From contig NZ_CP119127.1 of assembly GCF_030128825.1 (NCBI RefSeq), forward strand, positions 124,001-188,000: a DNA stretch of 64,000 nucleotides. The letters are read 5' to 3'. Positions within the stretch are counted from its first letter, which is position 1, and each line of letters begins with the position of its first letter. The translations under genes and the position numbers were made by a program. This document shows, piece by piece, positions 1 through 8,045 of the stretch. The notes under the pieces were generated by a model. The model was not told the origin of the DNA, did no database searches, and saw nothing but the letters and a program-made list of their open reading frames with translations. This DNA comes from Sphingobium sp. WTD-1. Its GTDB lineage: Bacteria > Pseudomonadota > Alphaproteobacteria > Sphingomonadales > Sphingomonadaceae.

Positions 1-2565
1 TCAGCCCCTGGCCAGCATCGGGGCGATGGCCTGGGCCAGGGTCGCACCCGAATAGGGCTTCTTGAGCAGGATGACGTCGCTGAACCGATCGGGCAGGTCG
101 AGCCCGTCGCCATAGCCGGTGGCGAACAGGAAGGGCACGCCGCGTTCCGCCAGCATGTCGGCGATCGGCAGGCTGGTTTCATTGCCCAGATTGAAGTCGA
201 GAACGGCGAGGTCGACCGGATGGAGCGTGATCGCCTCATGCGCGCGACCGATGCTGGCGGCGGTCACCACCTGCGCGCCGAGGTCGCGCAACGCATCCTC
301 GCCATCCATGGCGATGATCATATTATCCTCGACCAGCAAGATCTGCCGCCCCTTGAGCAGATGCGGCGAAGGAGCGGGCGCCGGCTTGGCGCGATCGGTA
401 CCGGCCACGTCGGGCAGGATCGAGGCGACATGGGCGGAGGGAATGCAGAAGCGTGCCTCCAGCCCCGCCAGCCGATAATTGACCTCCGCCCGGCCATCCA
501 GATCATAGGGAATGGAGCGCTCGATCACGGTCGAGCCGAAGCCCCGGCGCGAGGGCGCGACGACCGCCGGGCCGCCGCTTTCCAACCAGTGGAGCAGCAG
601 GCTGCCCTCGGCATCGACATGCCAGTCGATCGCCACCGATCCATTGTCGGACAGCGCGCCATATTTGGCGGCATTGGTCAGCAGTTCGTGGATGACAAGC
701 GCCAGCACGGTGAAGGCGGCGGGGGTCAGCAGCACATTGGGGCCGGTCAGCTTCACCCGGTCGCGCCGGTCGCCGAGATAGGCGCCGGCCTCCACTTCGA
801 TCAGGTCATAGAGGCGCGCGGGCGCCCAGCGATCGGCAGTGATCTGGTCATGGGCACGGGCCAGCGCATGGACGCGGCTTTCCAGCGTGCCGATGAACTG
901 GTCGACCGACATGGCGCTGTCGCGGGTCTGGGAAATCAGACCACGGATCAGCGCGAGAATATTGCGGACGCGGTGGTTGAGTTCCGCGATCAGCAATTCC
1001 TGCTTTTCATGCGCGCGTTGCCGTTCCTCGTCAGCGGAATCGGACAGGCGCAGGATCACTTCGAGCAGCGCCGTGCGCAGCGCTTCGGCGACACGCAGTT
1101 CGGCCGGCATGAAGGCGACGGCCGTGCCCTTCACCAGTTCCGACCATTCCTCGAAACTCTTGCGCGGGGTCAGGCGCGGGCCGTTGGGGCCATATTCGAT
1201 ATGCTTGTCCTGCTTGCCGGCCCAGCGGACCGAACGCAGCTGTTCGGCACGGAACAGCACGACATAGTCGCGCGGCCGGCGCGAGATCGGAATGGCGAGC
1301 AGGCCGGCGGCGCGATCGGCATGGGCCATCGCTTCCGGCATGATGCGGGCGATGCTGTCGGTGGTATAGACCTGGCTGGCGGCGGTGCGGTTGAGCATCG
1401 AAACGATCGCGGCGAAGGACGGCTCGTCCGGGGTCAGGCCCGACAGGGTCATCTGCCCGTCGATATAGATGCCCACGCCATCGGCGGGAATCGTGTCGAA
1501 GATGATATCGCCCAGCCAGCGGGCGTTGGTCATCAGATCATGATCCTGCGCCACCGCGGAGAGCAGCCGGTCGGCGACCTGGCGGGCCTTGCCCTCATAG
1601 CTGGCAGTTTCTGCCCGCTCGCGCCCTTCCAGCATCATCGAGAAGATCTGGCCGAACAGTTCGGCGGCACTGCGCTGCGCGAAGCTGGGCAGGCGCGGCG
1701 CATAATGATGGCAGGCGAACAGCCCCCACAGCTTGCCGTCGACGATGATCGAGATGGAGAGCGAGGCCCCCACCCCCATGTTGCGCAGATATTCGATATG
1801 GATCGGCGACACCGCGCGGGTGACGCAAAGCGACATGTCGAGCGCGGCGCCGGCGGGATCGAGGGTCGGGATGACCGGCACCGGCGGCGCGTTGATGTCC
1901 GCAATCACCCGGAAGATATTGCGGATGTAGAGCGCCCGCGCCTGCGCCGGGATGTCGGAGGCCGGATAATGCAGGCCGAAGAAACTGTCGATGCCGGGGC
2001 GCAGGGCTTCCGCCACCACCTCGCCATCGCCATTGTCGGCGAAGCGATAGACCATCACCCGGTCAAAACCGGTGAGCGCCCGCACCTGGCGTGCGCCATC
2101 GCGCAGGAAGGCGGTCATGCCATCCGCCTGCGCCAGCCGTGCAACCATCGAGCGGACCATGGAACTGGCCTCCATCTCATCGGGCACGGCAGGCTCCGCC
2201 TCGATCACCACCAGTTGGCCGGAGAAATGGACGGCCACGTCGAACGGCGCGCCGCCCTCCACCAGCGGCAATGAGAAGACCCGCTCCACCGAATCGGGGC
2301 CACGCAGCAAAGTGATGCGGTTGCGCAGCGTGTGGATCGCATCGGCGGTGAAGATCGCGCTGACCGGCTGGCCCAGCATCTGGTCGGGCGCCAGGCCGAT
2401 ATGGTCGGCACTGTTGGTCGAGACGCGCGACACCAGCCAGTCGGCGGTCAGGGCAACGAGAAAGCCGAAGGGCTGGACCGTGCCGAGCACATGGATCGGC
2501 TCGCGATCGCAATTATTGATGTCGACGGCGAAGCCCTGGGCTTCCGGGCTGGTCACATCAGTCAC
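1..2565 (-). CDS. bphP: Bacteriophytochrome HWE-family histidine kinase with C-terminal receiver domain
   Basis: Red/far-red photoreceptor kinase of 854 residues. Domain order is PAS, GAF, PHY, HWE-type kinase, receiver. Cys19 in INNCDREPIH is the expected biliverdin-attachment residue of bacterial phytochromes. The GAF loop HYPASDIPAQAR matches the chromophore-binding signature. The kinase H-box ELNHRVRNILALI lacks the usual HisKA pattern and fits the HWE/HisKA_2 group. The receiver has its phosphoacceptor Asp in LAVLDFNLG and the Lys-Pro pair in LLKKPYSG. I chose GTG at 2565 because GGGAGG lies 6 bases upstream and the start overlaps the heme oxygenase stop by 8 bases, implying translational coupling. 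A GTG at 2556 is possible. Domain assignment is secure; the signalling output is unknown. Confidence 0.93.
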   Translation of the reverse strand: MTDVTSPEAQGFAVDINNCDREPIHVLGTVQPFGFLVALTADWLVSRVSTNSADHIGLAPDQMLGQPVSAIFTADAIHTLRNRITLLRGPDSVERVFSLPLVEGGAPFDVAVHFSGQLVVIEAEPAVPDEMEASSMVRSMVARLAQADGMTAFLRDGARQVRALTGFDRVMVYRFADNGDGEVVAEALRPGIDSFFGLHYPASDIPAQARALYIRNIFRVIADINAPPVPVIPTLDPAGAALDMSLCVTRAVSPIHIEYLRNMGVGASLSISIIVDGKLWGLFACHHYAPRLPSFAQRSAAELFGQIFSMMLEGRERAETASYEGKARQVADRLLSAVAQDHDLMTNARWLGDIIFDTIPADGVGIYIDGQMTLSGLTPDEPSFAAIVSMLNRTAASQVYTTDSIARIMPEAMAHADRAAGLLAIPISRRPRDYVVLFRAEQLRSVRWAGKQDKHIEYGPNGPRLTPRKSFEEWSELVKGTAVAFMPAELRVAEALRTALLEVILRLSDSADEERQRAHEKQELLIAELNHRVRNILALIRGLISQTRDSAMSVDQFIGTLESRVHALARAHDQITADRWAPARLYDLIEVEAGAYLGDRRDRVKLTGPNVLLTPAAFTVLALVIHELLTNAAKYGALSDNGSVAIDWHVDAEGSLLLHWLESGGPAVVAPSRRGFGSTVIERSIPYDLDGRAEVNYRLAGLEARFCIPSAHVASILPDVAGTDRAKPAPAPSPHLLKGRQILLVEDNMIIAMDGEDALRDLGAQVVTAASIGRAHEAITLHPVDLAVLDFNLGNETSLPIADMLAERGVPFLFATGYGDGLDLPDRFSDVILLKKPYSGATLAQAIAPMLARG

Positions 2566-3097
2566 AGGCGACCTCCCGCTCGGCGCGCGCGCCGGCTTCG
2601 AACAGGGTGAAGGCCGCCTGCGCGCCGGCAATCGCATCGTCCAGCCAGGCCGCATCGCCCTGCGCGGCAGCGTCATCCAGCTGCTGCTGGAAGGCGACCC
2701 AACCGCCCTTCCCATGCACGGCGGACAGATAGGCATGGGGCAAGTCTTGTGCGACCTGACGCGCGAGCATCGCGCCGCCCAGGCGCGACCCTTCGAGCGC
2801 ATAGAGCAGGCCCCAGCGGAAGCCGTCGCCGCCGGTAGACGGCATCGGCAGCGGCGCGGGCATAGCCTCCCCCAGTGCCGCGAGATCCTGCGCCATCAGT
2901 GAGAGGCGCGGCGAATCGGGCTGGGCGACCGGTTCGAGTGTGGCCAGCGCGCGGGCATGGGCGCGCAGGAACGCCCGGTAATCGGGCGCGGAAGCGAGCG
3001 AAAAATGGGAAAACAGGTCATCGACCCGTTGATGGCTCTCCATCGTCGCGGCGCGCAGGGCCTGTCTTATGCGGCCGGCATCGGCGGTTCTTATCAC
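2558..3097 (-). CDS. bphO: Biliverdin-producing heme oxygenase
   Basis: Heme oxygenase of 179 residues that opens heme to biliverdin, the chromophore of the phytochrome encoded directly downstream. The predicted proximal heme ligand is His22 in MESHQRVDDLFS. The distal-helix pattern YALEGSRLGGAML is typical of the bacterial BphO group. The gene overlaps bphP by 8 bases, so chromophore synthesis and photoreceptor are made together. The gene is of normal family length. The start at 3097 is the first plausible codon; no strong ribosome site decides it. Confidence 0.92.
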   Translation of the reverse strand: MIRTADAGRIRQALRAATMESHQRVDDLFSHFSLASAPDYRAFLRAHARALATLEPVAQPDSPRLSLMAQDLAALGEAMPAPLPMPSTGGDGFRWGLLYALEGSRLGGAMLARQVAQDLPHAYLSAVHGKGGWVAFQQQLDDAAAQGDAAWLDDAIAGAQAAFTLFEAGARAEREVACD

Positions 3098-3131
3098 CCG
3101 TTGGTCCTAATGGTTGTTTGTCGGCACTGCA

Positions 3132-3145
3132 CTGATCTGGATCAG
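3132..3145. promoter_or_regulatory. Palindrome CTGAT-N4-ATCAG upstream of bphO
   Basis: Perfect inverted repeat of two 5-base arms with a 4-base spacer, centred about 41 bases upstream of the bphO start codon. It matches the CRP/FNR layout (TTGAT-N4-ATCAA) except for the outermost base of each arm. It may be an operator for bphO or for the divergent RcnB-like gene at 3342. This is inferred from symmetry alone. Confidence 0.35.
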
Positions 3146-3341
3146 CTTTGCGCCGAACAGCCCATTTACCGGGCTTTTCCGATGCAAGATGTTGGGATGG
3201 ATGGAATGATCGAGATTGTCCATTGTTCCGGGGCAGAATCTTTCAAATCGCTGACAGAAGAGTTCAGCATCGCGACATCGCCATCCGCGTAGAAATGCGG
3301 CATGAAGGGAACGGATGGTTCCCGCACGAGGAATCGGAACG

Positions 3342-4307
3342 ATGCTGAGGAAATGGATGCTGGCCGGCCTGATGGGTGCGACGCTGCTGAGCGGCGTGGC
3401 ACCGGCCTATGCCCAGCGGAACGACAATGGCGGCGGTCCACGCGGCGAGCGTGGCGCCGGCAATCCCGGAAACCGTGGCGGCGACATGCGCGGCGCGCAG
3501 GGCAGCACGCGCTGGCAAGGCAGCAGCGATCGCGGTGGCGATCGCAGCGGACGCCCGCAAATGGCCGCGCCCGCGCAGCGCTGGCAGGGTGGCCCGGAAC
3601 GGGTTGGTCGCCCGGATCAACGGCCCGATCAGCGCGCGGATCGCCCCAATGGCAATTGGCAGCGTCCCGGCAATCCCGGCCCCGCTAATCCGGGAACCGG
3701 CATGCAGCCGATCGCCCGACCCGACCGCCCGGACGGACGCGATGATGGGCGCGGTGATGGGCGCCGGCCCGACGTCCGCCCGGATGCCCGGCCAGACGCC
3801 CGCGCCGATTGGAACCGGCAGGTCTGGGACCGCGATCGCAATGGCCGTGACTGGAACGACCGCAATCGCGACGGCCGCCCTGACGATCGACGCTGGAGCG
3901 ACAATGATCGGCGCGGCGATCGTCCCGGCTATCCGGGCAACTGGAACAATGATGGCCGCCGCTATGACGATCGCACCCGTTGGGCCGACCAGCGCCGCTG
4001 GGACAATGGCTGGCGCCAGGACCGGCGCTATGACTGGTATGGCTATCGCAGCCGCTATGGCGACCGCTATCGCATGGGCCGCTATTATGCGCCGTCGGGC
4101 TGGAACTATGGCTATCGCAGCTTCTCGATCGGCGTGTTCCTGTCGGGCGCGCTCTATGGCAGCAATTATTGGCTGAATGATCCCTATTATTACCGCCTGC
4201 CGCCGGCCTACGGCACGATGCGCTGGATTCGTTATTATGATGACGCGCTGCTGGTCGATATTCGCGACGGCTATGTCGTCGACGTGATCCGCAACTTCTT
4301 CTGGTGA
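3342..4307 (+). CDS. Secreted RcnB-family protein, Arg/Asp/Gly-rich
   Basis: Exported protein of 321 residues. A signal peptide covers about residues 1-25 (MLRKWMLAGLMGATLLSGVA..YAQ). A long low-complexity stretch follows, rich in Arg, Asp, Gly, Pro and Asn, then a Tyr-rich part. The C-terminal segment YYRLPPAYGTMRWIRYYDD plus the ending RNFFW is the RcnB domain. RcnB of E. coli is a periplasmic nickel/cobalt homeostasis protein, but members in sphingomonads are numerous and their role is not settled. ATG 3342 is preferred over GTG or ATG codons further upstream because GAGGA precedes it and the signal peptide then starts at residue 1. A strong terminator follows. Confidence 0.85.
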   Translation: MLRKWMLAGLMGATLLSGVAPAYAQRNDNGGGPRGERGAGNPGNRGGDMRGAQGSTRWQGSSDRGGDRSGRPQMAAPAQRWQGGPERVGRPDQRPDQRADRPNGNWQRPGNPGPANPGTGMQPIARPDRPDGRDDGRGDGRRPDVRPDARPDARADWNRQVWDRDRNGRDWNDRNRDGRPDDRRWSDNDRRGDRPGYPGNWNNDGRRYDDRTRWADQRRWDNGWRQDRRYDWYGYRSRYGDRYRMGRYYAPSGWNYGYRSFSIGVFLSGALYGSNYWLNDPYYYRLPPAYGTMRWIRYYDDALLVDIRDGYVVDVIRNFFW

Positions 4308-4336
4308 CAGCCTCCTGAACTGGCCTTCAGGACACT

Positions 4337-4369
4337 GGGCCCGGTGCGACACCGCACTGGGCCCTTTTT
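4337..4369 (+). terminator. Intrinsic terminator after the RcnB-like gene
   Basis: An 11-base-pair stem (one G-U pair) of GGGCCCGGTGC with its partner, a 6-base loop, and five T directly after the stem at 4365-4369. It lies 30 bases past the stop codon. Confidence 0.88.
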
Positions 4370-4407
4370 CATTGCGCGGCGCCGATGGGAAATGGCAGGG
4401 AGGCGGC

Positions 4408-5085
4408 ATGAACGAGATAGTGGATGATGGCGGCATCGCGTCGCCAGCCCGCGCCACGATCGGCGATCGGGTACGCGAGAAACTGAACCGCAACCCGCTG
4501 GTCAGTCGCATCGATAGCCCGCATCTGGAAATTTATGGACGGCAGGATTTCCTGGGCGCCGAAGAATGCGCGGTGATGCGCGCGATCATCGACGCCGGCG
4601 CCCAGCCATCGACCCTGTTCACCGGCCGGGAAAATGCCGATTATCGCACCAGCCACAGCTGCAATCTCGACCGGGAAGACCCGCTGGTCCATGCGATCAG
4701 CGCCCGCATCTGTGCGATGACCGGACTGGAACCCGACCATGGCGAGACATTGCAGGGGCAGCGTTACACCCAGGGCCAGGAATATAAGGTCCATTGCGAC
4801 TATTTCCCGGTCAATGCCAGCTATTGGCCCGAGATGCGCAAGACCGGTGGCCAGCGTAACTGGACGGCGATGATCTATCTGTCGCCGGTCGAGGGCGGGG
4901 GCGAGACCCATTTCCCGCGCTGCGAATTCATGGTGCCGCCGATCGAGGGGATGATCCTGATCTGGAACAACCTGAAGCCCGACGGCGCGCCCAACCCCTA
5001 TAGCCTGCACGCCGCCCGGCCGGTGACGCAGGGCACCAAATATGTCGTCACCAAATGGTTTCGCGAACGCCCCTGGGTTCGCTGA
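4408..5085 (+). CDS. 2OG-Fe(II) oxygenase, prolyl 4-hydroxylase type
   Basis: Non-heme iron oxygenase of 225 residues using 2-oxoglutarate and O2. The iron triad is visible: His and Asp in YKVHCDYFPVN, and the distal His in SLHAARPVTQGTKYV, whose Lys fits the 2-oxoglutarate carboxylate. GGETHFPRCEF is the conserved strand between them. The pattern is that of the P4Hc/prolyl hydroxylase alpha-subunit family; the substrate is unknown. ATG 4408 has AGGGAGG 5 bases upstream. An upstream in-frame start at 4372 would lie at the edge of the preceding terminator, so it is rejected. Confidence 0.9.
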   Translation: MNEIVDDGGIASPARATIGDRVREKLNRNPLVSRIDSPHLEIYGRQDFLGAEECAVMRAIIDAGAQPSTLFTGRENADYRTSHSCNLDREDPLVHAISARICAMTGLEPDHGETLQGQRYTQGQEYKVHCDYFPVNASYWPEMRKTGGQRNWTAMIYLSPVEGGGETHFPRCEFMVPPIEGMILIWNNLKPDGAPNPYSLHAARPVTQGTKYVVTKWFRERPWVR

Positions 5086-5103
5086 TCCAAACGTCGCGTG
5101 CCA

Positions 5104-5118
5104 TTACACTTTGCGACA
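5104..5118 (+). promoter_or_regulatory. Motif TTACACTTTGCGACA shared with the 55.1 kb TonB receptor promoter
   Basis: This 15-base sequence occurs identically at 55103-55117, in both cases in front of an envelope-protein gene on the same strand (RcnB-like gene at 5258 and TonB receptor at 55202). No known consensus is assigned. It may bind a common regulator. Confidence 0.35.
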
Positions 5119-5257
5119 TAAATGACTGGTTCCTGACAGCGCCGTTCCCGGACCGTTCAGCGAATCCACTCCATATTCAACATGTTGGTAAGGGAACCTG
5201 CCCCGCTTGAAGCGGTTGGAAGCGTCCCCGAGCCTCCAGATTGATGGGAGTAGAAAT

Positions 5258-5728
5258 ATGCGCAAGATCATCATCCTTGGCCTTCTTGCGGCCACCGTCG
5301 TCCCCAGCGTCGCTTCCGCCCAGTCCTATGGCGAAGCCCGCCGCAGCGAACAGCGGCTGCGCGAAGACCAGCGCGACCTGCGTGCGGCCCAGCGCTATGG
5401 CGATCGCCGCGATGTGAAGGAAGCCCGTCGCGACGTCCGCGACTCCCGCCAGGAAGCGCGGGAAGACTGGCAGGATTATCGCCGCAGCCACCGCGACGTC
5501 TATCGCGCCGGCAACTGGAATGCGCCCTTCCGCTATTCGCGCTGGAATGCCGGCGCCCAGCTTCGCCCGGCCTATTATAGCTCGCGCTATTATATCGCCG
5601 ATCCCTATCGCTATCGCCTGCCCCGTCCGGCCGCCAATCAGCGTTGGGTCCGCCACTATAATGACGTGATGCTGGTGAATGTGCGCACCGGCCGGGTCAT
5701 GACCGTCCATCGCGGCTTCTTCTGGTAA
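5258..5728 (+). CDS. Secreted RcnB-family protein
   Basis: Exported protein of 156 residues. The signal peptide is about residues 1-22 (MRKIIILGLLAATVVPSVASAQ). A highly charged, probably helical Arg/Asp/Glu segment (about 23-75) comes next, then an aromatic segment. The C-terminal RcnB signature is YRYRLPRPAANQRWVRHYND with the ending HRGFFW. It is a paralogue of the larger RcnB-like protein at 3342 and shares only the C-terminal domain with it. ATG 5258 has GGGAG 7 bases upstream. Its own promoter region contains the TTACACTTTGCGACA motif. Likely periplasmic; metal binding is possible but unproven. Confidence 0.87.
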   Translation: MRKIIILGLLAATVVPSVASAQSYGEARRSEQRLREDQRDLRAAQRYGDRRDVKEARRDVRDSRQEAREDWQDYRRSHRDVYRAGNWNAPFRYSRWNAGAQLRPAYYSSRYYIADPYRYRLPRPAANQRWVRHYNDVMLVNVRTGRVMTVHRGFFW

Positions 5729-5743
5729 GCCGATCGAAACAGG

Positions 5744-5779
5744 AAAGGCCCCGGACAGCGATGTCCGGGGCCTTTCTTT
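5744..5779 (+). terminator. Intrinsic terminator after the second RcnB gene
   Basis: A perfect 14-base-pair stem (5744-5757 with 5762-5775), a GCGA tetraloop, and a T-rich tail TTTCTTT. A second GC-rich 10-bp hairpin (5788-5797 with 5811-5820) lies in the 3' space shared with the converging lysK gene. Confidence 0.92.
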
Positions 5780-5912
5780 ACCCCCTTGGCCGCGCCCCCC
5801 GTTTCCGGGCGGGCGCGGCCGATGCCGTGCCAGGCACGCCATCAGTCCGAAAGGGGGGTGGACCGTTCGCGAAACGCCCCTCGCGCGCGATGGTTCCCCC
5901 GCTTCGTTCCGA

Positions 5913-7493
5913 TCAGGCGGCGAGTGCCTGCGCAATCAGCTTGCGGCTGTTATCGATGCCATAGAGCGCGATGAAGCTGCCCATGCGCGGCCCCTGATCG
6001 GCGCCCAGCAGCGTCTGGTAGAGCGCCTTGAACCAGTCGCGCAGTTCGGCGAAGCCAAAGGCTTCATCCTTGCCGATGGCATAGACGATATTCTGGATAT
6101 CCTCCGCACTGGCATCGGCCGGCAAGGCGGCCAGTTCTTCGTCCAGCTTGGCAAGCGCGGCAGCTTCATTGGCTTCCGGCGCGCGGCGCTGGAGCGTCGG
6201 CGCGACGAAATCGCGATGATAGGCGAGCGCATGGCCGATCAGCGCGTCCAGTTCGGGATAGGTTTCCGCGCTGGCGCCGGGAACGTAATTCTGGAGATAG
6301 CTCCACACCTGTTCGCGGCTGGCATCGCCCATCACGCCGACCAGGTTCAGCAGCAGGCCGAAGGTCACCGGCAGTTCGCCCTGCGGCAGCTTGCCATCAT
6401 GGATATGATGGACCGGGTTGCCGAGCTGCTGCTCGATCGCCTGCTTGGGATAATTGCCGCGGAACTGCCAATATTCGTCAACCGCGCGCGGGATCACGCC
6501 CATGTGCAGCTGCTTGGCCTTTTTGGGCTCGCGATAGGCGTAGAAAGCGAGGCTTTCCTGCGGGCCATAGGTCAGCCATTGTTCGAGGCTGAGGCCATTG
6601 CCCTTGGACTTGGAGATTTTCTCGCCCTTTTCGTCGAGGAACATCTCATAGTTGAAGCCCTCGGGCGGGCGGCCGCCGAGCGCGCGGCAGATCTTCGACG
6701 ACTGGGTGACCGAATCGATCAGATCCTTGCCCGCCATTTCATAGTCGACGCCCAGCGCATACCAGCGCATCGCCCAGTCAACCTTCCACTGCAGCTTGGC
6801 GCCGCCGCCCAGGATCGACTGTTCGATCGTCTCGCCTTCATCGACGAAGCGGACGATACCGGCCTCGGCATCGATCACCTCGACCGGCACCTGCAGCACG
6901 ATGCCACTCTTGGGGCTGATCGGCAGCACCGGCGAATAGGTCGCCTGCCGTTCCTTGCGCAGGGTCGGCAGCATGATGTCCATGATCGCAGAATAGCGAC
7001 GCAGCACCTGGCGCAGCGCGTCGTCGAAGGCGCCGGCCTGATAGCGTTCGGTGGCCGACACAAATTCATACTCAAAGCCGAAGCTGTCGAGAAATTCGCG
7101 CAGCATCGCGTTATTGTGATGCGCGAAACTTTCATATTTCTCGAACGGATCGGGCACCTGCGTCAGCGGCTTGCCCAGATGGTCGGCCAGCATCGCCTGG
7201 TTCGGCACATTGTCCGGCACCTTTCGGAAACCGTCCAAATCGTCGCTGAACGCCACCAGCCGGGTCGGGATGTCCGACAGTGCGTGGAAGGCGTTGCGGA
7301 CCATGGTGGTGCGCAGCACTTCGTTGAAAGTGCCGATATGCGGCAGGCCCGATGGGCCATAGCCGGTTTCGAACAGGATATGACCTTTCTCCGGTGCGCC
7401 ATTGGGGTAACGCTTGAGAAGCTTGCGCGCTTCCTCATAGGGCCAGGCCTTGGATGCGTTCGCGGCGGTGCGGAGAATGTCGGATATGGTCAT
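5913..7493 (-). CDS. lysK: Lysyl-tRNA synthetase, class I
   Basis: Charges tRNA-Lys with lysine in the cytoplasm. The protein has 526 residues and is of the archaeal-type class I enzyme that replaces class II LysRS in many alphaproteobacteria. HIGH-type signature PSGLPHIGTFNE (HIGT at 52-55) and KMSKS-type signature EKISKSKGNG (292-296) are both intact. ATG 7493 starts the conserved N-terminus MTISDILRTAANASK; the 47 codons open upstream have no family resemblance. The gene stands alone, converging with the RcnB gene and diverging from the PilZ gene. Confidence 0.95.
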   Translation of the reverse strand: MTISDILRTAANASKAWPYEEARKLLKRYPNGAPEKGHILFETGYGPSGLPHIGTFNEVLRTTMVRNAFHALSDIPTRLVAFSDDLDGFRKVPDNVPNQAMLADHLGKPLTQVPDPFEKYESFAHHNNAMLREFLDSFGFEYEFVSATERYQAGAFDDALRQVLRRYSAIMDIMLPTLRKERQATYSPVLPISPKSGIVLQVPVEVIDAEAGIVRFVDEGETIEQSILGGGAKLQWKVDWAMRWYALGVDYEMAGKDLIDSVTQSSKICRALGGRPPEGFNYEMFLDEKGEKISKSKGNGLSLEQWLTYGPQESLAFYAYREPKKAKQLHMGVIPRAVDEYWQFRGNYPKQAIEQQLGNPVHHIHDGKLPQGELPVTFGLLLNLVGVMGDASREQVWSYLQNYVPGASAETYPELDALIGHALAYHRDFVAPTLQRRAPEANEAAALAKLDEELAALPADASAEDIQNIVYAIGKDEAFGFAELRDWFKALYQTLLGADQGPRMGSFIALYGIDNSRKLIAQALAA

Positions 7494-7624
7494 GATGCCA
7501 ACGCCCCTACCCCCGCGCAGCCCGAAAGGGAACGGCTTTTGGAGGCAAAAACACGTTAAACCGGGCGTCATATTTAGATTTTGTTTACCCTGTTCCTCCA
7601 TGATCTGGTCATATGGAGGCGCCC

Positions 7625-7996
7625 ATGCAGACACCCCGAAGCCGCGAACGGATTCCCGTCGACATCGCGATCACCATCACGACCGTGCTCGACAGCCTGG
7701 AAGGAACGATCGTCGACCTGAGCGAGGGTGGCGCGCAAGTGATCGGTTGCACCCTGCCGACCGGCAGCCAGTGCCAGTTGGATCTCGACGGCTATAGCGT
7801 ATTCGGCACGGTGCGCTGGTCGGAAGAAGACCGGATGGGCATCCGCTTTCCCTATGAACTGGCCGAAGGGCCACTCTATCAACAGCTGGAAATGGCCCGC
7901 CTGGCCCGCCGCGCGCCGGTGGCGTTCCAGCCCCGACCGGCTGCACCCGCCTTCGTCTATTCCGGCCCCATGGGTTTTGGCCGCCGGACCAATTGA
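7625..7996 (+). CDS. PilZ domain protein
   Basis: Small cytoplasmic protein of 123 residues, nearly all a PilZ domain, the usual c-di-GMP receptor fold. The N-terminal RxxxR-like motif is RSRERIPVD and the second motif is DLSEGGAQV (D/N-x-S-x-x-G). The barrel runs to about residue 90 with a short proline-rich tail. ATG 7625 is preferred over ATG 7613 because GGAGG stands 5 bases before it. The GGDEF/EAL/PilZ protein at 58122 could be one source of the ligand. Confidence 0.88.
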   Translation: MQTPRSRERIPVDIAITITTVLDSLEGTIVDLSEGGAQVIGCTLPTGSQCQLDLDGYSVFGTVRWSEEDRMGIRFPYELAEGPLYQQLEMARLARRAPVAFQPRPAAPAFVYSGPMGFGRRTN

Positions 7997-8045
7997 TCGG
8001 CGCATTTCGGTTTCCCTTTTGTTCGCCTTGCCCTAAGCCGGGCGG

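Noticed and set aside
220..2274. 684-codon open frame on the plus strand opposite bphP
   Set aside because: It is the antisense shadow of the phytochrome gene. The translation has no family features and is rich in His/Arg/Gln as expected of GC-rich shadows.
3264..4511. 415-codon open frame on the minus strand opposite the RcnB-like gene
   Set aside because: Low-complexity Ala/Ile/Pro/Val translation is the mirror of the Arg/Asp/Gly-rich gene; no ribosome site or family match.
5191..5220. GGAAC ... CGGTT before the second RcnB gene as an EcfG promoter
   Set aside because: The downstream element has an extra G and the spacing is 15, so it does not fit.
7529..7557. GGAAC ... CGTT before the PilZ gene as an EcfG promoter
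   Set aside because: The spacer is 20 bases; EcfG promoters use 16-17.
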